A DNA stretch of 64,000 nucleotides from assembly GCF_000518685.1 (NCBI RefSeq), contig NZ_JAEB01000012.1, forward strand, positions 48,043-112,042, read 5' to 3'. Under the pieces are notes generated by a model, which did not search any database, had not been told where the DNA came from, and was given only the letters and a program-made list of their open reading frames with translations. Shown here one piece after another: positions 57,801 through 64,000 of this stretch. A program made the translations under genes and the position numbers. Origin of the DNA: Eubacterium xylanophilum ATCC 35991. Its GTDB lineage: Bacteria; Bacillota; Clostridia; Lachnospirales; Lachnospiraceae. Every line of letters begins with the position of its first letter. The first letter of the stretch is position 1.

Positions 57801-60150
57801 CGTTATCAGAGGTGGAAATCTAGCAAGTTCCTTTAATTATAAGGGTTATGTGGTTGAGAGTAATCAAAAGTATCTCAACATAGGTTATTCATGGAGTTAC
57901 AACCCTTACAGGGCAATAACAGATGTTAAAGCCTTTCAGGGTACAATATTTTCCAGTGAATTGCCATATACTATTTCAAAACCTATTGCAACTTCAGATT
58001 CCAATAAGACTGTGAATGTCGGATATGGTGCTGCTACAGTTATTAGCCAGCGCACAACAACAAAGTGTTCATGGGTTACAAGGGGAATTGGACCGGAAAA
58101 TGCTTATATGGCGCCAAATGGTTTGTTAGGAACCAACAAACAGGTTCCGCAGGGTTATACATCGTATAGACCCGGAGGATATGCTTATTCCCAGGAGAAA
58201 ATGCCATTTATTGCAACAGGACTCTATGTCTGTGGTCCAACAGAAAGCATGGAAAAAATCACCCTTGATGATGTAATTATCACGGGAAACAGCCATGTTG
58301 CTGAGAACAAAAAAGGCATTATTTCCACCGGTATTAGCGGTGAAAAAACTCTGTCGGATATTGATGCAACAGGAGACTTTAATTCTATACAGGAGATGAA
58401 GAGACCATTTGAGACAGAGCCGTTTAATATAGCATATCCAGAGTGGACAAACGATGACAATGATCACTATGATGCCGCATCTCCTTGCTATATATATCTC
58501 AGAAGACCGGCACTGAAGAAAAAGTACATTTCTAAGGTGTTTGTCGGAACATATGCCTTTAAGAATTCCGAAGCGGAAGAAGACTATGATACCAATCAGG
58601 CTATAGCCAAGATGGTTGATACCAATGCTCTAGTAGATGCGACTCGTCAAACAGTGGATGAGGTAATCCCGGCAAATGTGGCTTTGACGCCCGGAAGAAC
58701 TTGGTATGGAACAACCGTGAAAGGCGTAGATGAGTTTAATGGCAGAAAATACATAGACTCAACAGGTGGTTGGTATGAAAAGAAACTATACAATAATGTC
58801 GATATTAAGAGATTGCCATGGGGACCTCCGCATTATGACCTCAAGGAAGATGGAAATCATAGATCAGGAAAATATTCCGCTGATTATGTTGACCGTCCCG
58901 CATCCTACATTGGAGTGGAGAGAACTGATGATCCTGATGAGGCGGTAAAGGGACTTATCCTTTACAAGTCCAAGGAAAAAAATGTTCCACAGAGGATTCA
59001 GGTTGATGGAGCTGATTACTATTGTGCGAGTCCTAGCACACCAATTGAGATGAGAGGTATGGATTGTAAGGACGATGACTATAGACTTTCATTTAAGTGG
59101 ACAGAAGAAAAGTATTATCTGTACTATACAACAAACCAGGGAGTGTCACCGGGACACCCGATCACGGAGATAACTGTTGACGACAATGTATTTAATTCTA
59201 AGCAGGCTACGTGTCTGTGCGTTGATAAACTCGATAAGACAGAGACTTCCAAAGATGGTAGGAAGAGTATCAAGGAGAGAGCAAAGCCTTATGGAGAGAG
59301 CAAGATGCCTATGTTTATCCATGCTAGCTTCGAAAAGGATGATAATGCATATTTCAACAAGATTTATACCGCTAATGGAAAAACTAAGAAAGAGGCACTG
59401 CTTCAGTTACTTGAGCAGGGATGTACAGAGTTTTTGGACATGAATCTGAATGAGGGTGCCAGCCTTACAGATAAGGATACTATGTTTGACTCTAAGAAAA
59501 AGGGAGGAGACTATATATACTTTGGATACAGAGGATATACTTTGAAAGATGATACAGGTGAGAGCAAAGAAGAACAGCTTAAGGAAGCAGTATATGATAT
59601 TGTATGTACAGTGGGCGAACCGTATCATCCGGAGGGAATTCAGACGGAGCGTTACAATATGTACTATATGCCGGTTGTCAAGCTTACCAAGGACGATGAC
59701 ATGTCAGGTACAGACTTGAATGCAGGCACCAATGGTCCGCCGATTTATATGTATTATACAACGACTGATGCCGTTAATGATTTCAACAAGAAGACGGGTT
59801 CGGATGCTAGGAAGAATCTGTCACCAAAACCTAAGGACTACTTTAAGTCGCCGCTCACAAGCCTGTGCTTTACAAGGTATGACAGAGTTCCGTATAATTC
59901 AGAATCAGGAGCGGCCGGTAACTTTGGAGAGAATAAGAAGGCATGGGAGTATGTGCTCTACTCGGATAGCAGCACACCGGTTGACTTTAATGATGGAACT
60001 GTGAAACTAAACAGTGATTTCCTCACAGAAAACAACCATATATCAATGTTTGCTCAAAGAGAGGATGGCAGCGTCAAAAAGTCAGCGGAGATTACAGGTG
60101 GCTATATTTCATCCAAGGCTGAAGTTGGAGAGATGTGGCTGAATAGGTAA
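54856..60150 (+). CDS. Giant membrane protein with five MABP-like modules
   Basis: 1764 residues. After a signal peptide (1-40) the first half repeats the plan of the 43431 and 46731 proteins: MABP-like module near 48 (TYVSDVRLFYALDSLEAAKN; GDLNEGTG; VVMGYKET; AITSIKLLSM), DLTKLYPILDSMTYAQ and VAYTSDAVRKNAA, then membrane segments at about 466-510 and 528-550. The second half has four more diverged modules, starting near 728 (YYSDIIIKSADTEERAKAKI), 940 (KYLSAVFFTFGTD), 1221 (KKYISKVFVGTYAF) and 1498 (YFNKIYTANGKTKKEALLQL; MNLNEGAS; YIYFGYRGY). No anchor follows the last module. Start at ATG 54856 or 54859; overlap with the previous stop. Function unknown; a multivalent binding protein is the simplest reading. 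Confidence 0.78.
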   Translation: MMWNGHKTSVRLMRIITSSVLILSILVSWSLREYGPVVAHAAEEARTTYVSDVRLFYALDSLEAAKNKCIESGFTPVEGDLNEGTGKNHVVMGYKETDNKEDAITSIKLLSMNSGYQLKDYAALQKEYESSNAAIIDTIEAASQEFVSNYKAGSPKAKEAYEGLNLIEVPEANNMKLGDYIVSGKADWNFYAKVVTRASSGTTSAIIGYLSAGLATYKNEYDAKKREVVTMSWAEKVKDSPVWEDLEDATTEDDYDELFREYGDDAKAFHKKLQEFATGYDNAMASFDEGQYTDELEKLKGKTDEQVLDNQEKLDKNEQGLVYLGIYEELDKYQATEDDTLAEYLLEIGYKTSGDVDLTKLYPILDSMTYAQRRMACLGGLNSIISNAGENEASEEAEEKISEAAENIKKLVGRESYSVWMNNNEEIKDKKVAYTSDAVRKNAAQQLLDDYDNSTLGEKVEDIMKWVNLALGIVSCLLIILQFTWVTYVFAAIPAAICAIAAACGLTCCATTIGAIAGKIGALSSASGPVGWIILAILIISLIVVWVIKEIEKYIKENKDYDYNDAPAYAADCAEGEHGEYLTYYKGVGSENSPSEKYRGKTGSESEDKMENYHGEAGISDVNGRMGFRGWNLMFYSKDTNVGTPLVIKDGKSPFLIKYGDGGNMIKGYESVNAFGEITPGNCNALMKKDEKGGVFVHYRTEKSVLNDQDSSGGEAGTVEGDGKNTKKTYYSDIIIKSADTEERAKAKITVKKGFKVWDYNLANNARKDYSRHEEWAYTYLGFKTTTDPKKAIKDIRVATFTPETKQEVVFGEVTYACAGNLGYKADSKTEDKEYPEDLDGLWFTTNEKAGTPIEFGGLHLVDSHKDGEYVNNGWIPVTTFSGVPYNFASTRDSDTDDWEAGRLGNAGYRYTCYQTSKDNSWECPARYLYYEPEVKYTSGKKYLSAVFFTFGTDSESTGAKVGEVLAKYSDLTDRMKKTPNTVIRGGNLASSFNYKGYVVESNQKYLNIGYSWSYNPYRAITDVKAFQGTIFSSELPYTISKPIATSDSNKTVNVGYGAATVISQRTTTKCSWVTRGIGPENAYMAPNGLLGTNKQVPQGYTSYRPGGYAYSQEKMPFIATGLYVCGPTESMEKITLDDVIITGNSHVAENKKGIISTGISGEKTLSDIDATGDFNSIQEMKRPFETEPFNIAYPEWTNDDNDHYDAASPCYIYLRRPALKKKYISKVFVGTYAFKNSEAEEDYDTNQAIAKMVDTNALVDATRQTVDEVIPANVALTPGRTWYGTTVKGVDEFNGRKYIDSTGGWYEKKLYNNVDIKRLPWGPPHYDLKEDGNHRSGKYSADYVDRPASYIGVERTDDPDEAVKGLILYKSKEKNVPQRIQVDGADYYCASPSTPIEMRGMDCKDDDYRLSFKWTEEKYYLYYTTNQGVSPGHPITEITVDDNVFNSKQATCLCVDKLDKTETSKDGRKSIKERAKPYGESKMPMFIHASFEKDDNAYFNKIYTANGKTKKEALLQLLEQGCTEFLDMNLNEGASLTDKDTMFDSKKKGGDYIYFGYRGYTLKDDTGESKEEQLKEAVYDIVCTVGEPYHPEGIQTERYNMYYMPVVKLTKDDDMSGTDLNAGTNGPPIYMYYTTTDAVNDFNKKTGSDARKNLSPKPKDYFKSPLTSLCFTRYDRVPYNSESGAAGNFGENKKAWEYVLYSDSSTPVDFNDGTVKLNSDFLTENNHISMFAQREDGSVKKSAEITGGYISSKAEVGEMWLNR

Positions 60151-60195
60151 AATCATAATTATTCTGCTTGATAAAATTAAGCATATGTGGTAAGA

Positions 60196-60225
60196 TTGAT
60201 TTGTTAAATAATCATATAAGATAAT
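60196..60225 (+). promoter_or_regulatory. Possible promoter of the Fe-S scaffold gene
   Basis: TTGATT at 60196-60201, an 18-bp spacer and GATAAT at 60220-60225. No convincing terminator separates it from the preceding giant gene. Confidence 0.45.
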
Positions 60226-60246
60226 ATTATATAAAAGGAGGACTAT

Positions 60247-60939
60247 ATGATTTACTCAACAGAAGTTAATAACATGTGCCCTGTGCATCAGGGTGTACAT
60301 CATGGTGCTGCTCCAATTCCGGAAGAAGCAAATTGGGTGCAGGCAAAAAAAGTTGAGGATATATCAGGCTATACACACGGTATAGGTTGGTGTGCACCTC
60401 AGCAGGGAGGCTGTAAGCTATCCCTTAACGTTAAGGATGGTATTATTCAAGAAGCATTGGTTGAGACAATTGGATGTTCAGGTATGACACATTCAGCAGC
60501 TATGGCATCAGAGATTCTTCCAGGTTTGACTGTTATGGAAGCACTCAATACTGACTTAGTATGTGATGCTATCAACACTGCTATGAGAGAGTTATTCCTT
60601 CAGATTGTTTACGGAAGAACTCAGAGTGCATTTTCTGAGGGTGGACTTCAGATTGGTGCAGGTCTTGAGGACCTTGGTAAAGGTGCACGTTCTATGGTCG
60701 GAACAACATATGGTACTCTTGAAAAGGGACCAAGATATCTCGAGCTCACAGACGGTTATATCACAGATATCGCTCTTGATGAGGATGATGAGATTATCGG
60801 ATACAAGTATGTAAACTTTGGTAAGATGATGGACTTTATCAAAGCTGGTGATGATGCAAACACAGCTCTTGAGAAGGCTTCAGGACAGTATGGTCGTGTA
60901 GCAGATGCTGCAAGACTTATCGACCCTAGACACGAGTAA
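60247..60939 (+). CDS. NifU-like iron-sulfur cluster assembly scaffold protein
   Basis: 230 residues, cytoplasmic. The central part resembles the NifU/IscU fold: GGCKLSLNVKDGIIQEALVE and TIGCSGMTHSAAMASEIL, with cysteines in IGWCAPQQGGC and in IGCSGM and DLVCDA placed for cluster binding. Clostridia often carry this protein next to a GGGtGRT protein, as here. The N-terminus (NNMCPVHQGVHHGAAPIPEE) has an extra Cys and His pair. AAGGAGG lies before the ATG. It is cotranscribed with the GGGtGRT gene 19 bp downstream. Function of the pair is not firmly known. Confidence 0.82.
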   Translation: MIYSTEVNNMCPVHQGVHHGAAPIPEEANWVQAKKVEDISGYTHGIGWCAPQQGGCKLSLNVKDGIIQEALVETIGCSGMTHSAAMASEILPGLTVMEALNTDLVCDAINTAMRELFLQIVYGRTQSAFSEGGLQIGAGLEDLGKGARSMVGTTYGTLEKGPRYLELTDGYITDIALDEDDEIIGYKYVNFGKMMDFIKAGDDANTALEKASGQYGRVADAARLIDPRHE

Positions 60940-60958
60940 GGATTGGAGGAATATAATT

Positions 60959-61978
60959 ATGGCATTATTTGAATCATATGAAAGAAGAGAGCCTCAGATT
61001 CTTGCTTGTCTCAAGGAGTATGGCATCTCGTCTATTGAAGAATGTAAAGAGATTACAGAAGCTGCTGGACTTGATATTTATAACCTCATCGAGGGAATCC
61101 AGCCAATCTGTTTTGAGAATGCAAAGTGGGCTTACATCGTAGGTGCTGCTATTGCAATTAAAAAAGGATGCACAAAGGCAGCAGATGCAGCTGCAGCTAT
61201 CGGTATTGGTCTTCAGGCATTTTGTATTCCTGGATCAGTTGCAGACAGACGTAAAGTAGGTCTTGGACATGGTAACCTTGGAAAGATGCTTTTGGAAGAG
61301 GATACAGAGTGTTTTGCATTCCTTGCAGGACATGAGTCATTCGCAGCAGCTGAAGGAGCTATCGGTATCGCTGAGAAGGCTAACAAAGTACGTAAAAAGC
61401 CTCTTAGAGTTATCCTTAATGGTCTTGGAAAAGACGCTGCTCAGATCATCTCAAGAATTAATGGTTTCACATATGTTGAGACTAAGTATGATTACTATAC
61501 AGGCAAGGTTGAAGAAGTATTTAGAAAATGCTATTCAAAGGACGCTGACTCTCCACGTGCAAAGGTTAACTGCTATGGCGCTAACGATGTACAGGAAGGT
61601 GTTGCAATCATGTGGAAGGAGAACGTTGACGTATCTATCACAGGTAACTCAACTAACCCTACAAGATTCCAGCATCCGGTAGCAGGTACATATAAGAAGG
61701 AAAGAGTCGAGGCAGGTAAGAAGTACTTCTCAGTTGCATCAGGTGGTGGTACAGGACGTACACTTCACCCAGACAACATGGCAGCTGGCCCAGCTTCATA
61801 TGGTATGACAGATACTATGGGACGTATGCACAGTGATGCTCAGTTCGCTGGATCATCTTCAGTACCAGCTCACGTAGAGATGATGGGACTTATCGGTGCA
61901 GGTAATAACCCAATGGTAGGTATGACTGTTGCAACAGCTGTATCAATCGAAGAGGCTGCAACAGCAGGTAAGTTCTAA
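60959..61978 (+). CDS. GGGtGRT protein
   Basis: About 339 residues, a conserved protein named for its motif, seen here as SGGGTGRTLHPDNMAAGPAS. The rest of the signature, MGRMHSDAQFAGSSSVPAHV then MGLIGAGNNPMVGMTVATAV, is intact. The biochemical role is unknown; it consistently pairs with the NifU-like scaffold gene upstream, which suggests a role linked to Fe-S clusters. ATG 60959 with TTGGAGGAA before it is preferred to an in-frame start at 60905 inside the preceding gene. A terminator follows. Confidence 0.92.
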   Translation: MALFESYERREPQILACLKEYGISSIEECKEITEAAGLDIYNLIEGIQPICFENAKWAYIVGAAIAIKKGCTKAADAAAAIGIGLQAFCIPGSVADRRKVGLGHGNLGKMLLEEDTECFAFLAGHESFAAAEGAIGIAEKANKVRKKPLRVILNGLGKDAAQIISRINGFTYVETKYDYYTGKVEEVFRKCYSKDADSPRAKVNCYGANDVQEGVAIMWKENVDVSITGNSTNPTRFQHPVAGTYKKERVEAGKKYFSVASGGGTGRTLHPDNMAAGPASYGMTDTMGRMHSDAQFAGSSSVPAHVEMMGLIGAGNNPMVGMTVATAVSIEEAATAGKF

Positions 61979-62008
61979 TAACTTAGAGAATATTTTAAAT
62001 GCTAATAT

Positions 62009-62050
62009 GGATGTAAGATGCTTAGGTGTCTTGCATCCTTTTTATTTTTT
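62009..62050 (+). terminator. Terminator after the GGGtGRT gene
   Basis: GGATGTAAGA (62009-62018) pairs with TCTTGCATCC (62029-62038) with one G-U pair, followed by a run of T broken by a single A. Confidence 0.85.
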
Positions 62051-62053
62051 TTT

Positions 62054-62142
62054 GGAAACGCATATTGCTGGTCTTACTCACGTCGTTCGTAAGACAATAA
62101 ACGCATTCTGCTGGTCTTACTCACGTCGCTCGTAAGACAAAT
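62054..62142 (+). repeat. Intergenic hairpin repeat, family D (two tandem copies)
   Basis: Two units of about 43 bp, each AAACGCAT-T-type start, GCTG, then the stem GTCTTAC / GTAAGAC enclosing TCACGTCGTTC or TCACGTCGCTC. The units differ at three or four positions. The following 150 bp to the esterase gene hold only AT-rich sequence and a possible TATAAT (62264-62269). Confidence 0.9.
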
Positions 62143-62237
62143 ATCGTCGTTGTTCGCAAAAAATCAAAATAAAGTCGCGAAAAAACAGTACAAACTCATG
62201 GTCAATTCATGAAAAGTCAAGTATTATGCCCGAATAA

Positions 62238-63722
<1,485 letters not shown>

Positions 63723-63742
63723 TGAATTAAATGATTTTTTAT

Positions 63743-63794
63743 GGGGGCTGTCGCATTAACGATTAAAAATCGTTAGTGTGCAGCTCCTTTTTTA
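63743..63794 (+). terminator. Long-stem terminator, repeat family E (copy 2)
   Basis: GGGGGCTGTCGCATTAACGA pairs with TCGTTAGTGTGCAGCTCC with one bulge, then six T. It is a near copy of the terminator at 8281. Confidence 0.85.
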
Positions 63795-64000
63795 GTCTAA
63801 AATCAAGGGAATTATCCTAATTTTTTTGATAACAAGCATGTATTCCAGAAAAAGGCGCACTTATCTAAGCCCTGTTGAAAAGCCATTTTAACTTTTTAAA
63901 ATTTATGCGGCTCTCAAAGGAAATAAATGTGTCCCAGTTCTGCCATTTTGTATTTTGTTATGAAGTTTATATCGGGGGAGGAAGGGCCGTGAGAGCTGGC
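63795..64000 (+). other. Terminal 206 bp without a recognisable gene
   Basis: I see no start codon with ribosome site, no family match and no strong palindrome. A 24-codon minus-strand frame (MAFQQGLDKCAFFW...) is too short to support. A gene may begin beyond the window. Confidence 0.4.

Noticed and set aside
49215..60150. Contact-dependent toxin with a C-terminal toxic domain.
   Set aside because: The large proteins end in membrane anchors or in another MABP-like module; no nuclease, deaminase or transferase motif and no immunity gene is visible.

Overview
The window is about 64 kb of low-GC DNA from a bacterium of the Clostridia, most likely a member of the Lachnospiraceae. The evidence is the strong Shine-Dalgarno sites, many extended -10 promoters of the TGnTATAAT type, a CIRCE-controlled groESL operon, and neighbour genes typical of that group: DUF2225, DUF6062-like, DUF6106-like, a GGGtGRT protein with its Fe-S scaffold partner, and PrsW. 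The species cannot be named from sequence alone.

Layout. 0-7.5 kb: end of thiS, then thiG, thiH and a thiE-type gene, translationally coupled to a VWA/metallopeptidase-like protein, a MoxR-type ATPase and a cysteine desulfurase. 7.7-10.0 kb: a SleB-type hydrolase and a small secreted protein, separated by a tandem array of seven 73-bp palindromic units. 10.2-23.4 kb: a four-gene surface operon with three membrane-anchored proteins and one 3367-residue secreted protein carrying GLUG-type repeats. 23.5-29.6 kb: housekeeping genes (glnS, DUF2225, a DUF6062-like gene on the minus strand, groES, groEL, a DUF6106-like gene). 29.6-30.5 kb: a second palindromic tandem array, with an 84-bp unit. 30.7-35.3 kb: a secreted parallel beta-helix protein, greA and lysS. 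35.4-38.4 kb: an eroded accessory island downstream of lysS with an AbiEi/AbiEii pair, a RelB antitoxin whose YafQ-like toxin is truncated, a frameshifted PrgI relic of a conjugative element, and more copies of the intergenic repeats.

38.5-60.2 kb is the most unusual part: one strand carrying a diguanylate cyclase, a PARG-type ADP-ribose hydrolase, a LytS-type histidine kinase, a membrane protein, a PrsW-type intramembrane protease, a large membrane-anchored protein, the response regulator, a paralogue of that membrane protein, two anchored Pmp-like beta-helix proteins and a 1764-residue membrane protein with five diverged copies of one module. Three of these proteins share an N-terminal module resembling the MABP beta-prism fold. 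I propose that this is a signal-controlled surface system that has not been described as a unit. 60.2-63.7 kb: an Fe-S scaffold/GGGtGRT pair and a secreted CE1-type esterase.

A second theme is non-coding. At least six families of short palindromic intergenic repeats are scattered through the window and occur next to one another in different combinations and orientations. The two tandem arrays have periods of 73 and 84 bp, close to 7 and exactly 8 helical turns at 10.5 bp per turn, and one unit shows a compensated stem change.
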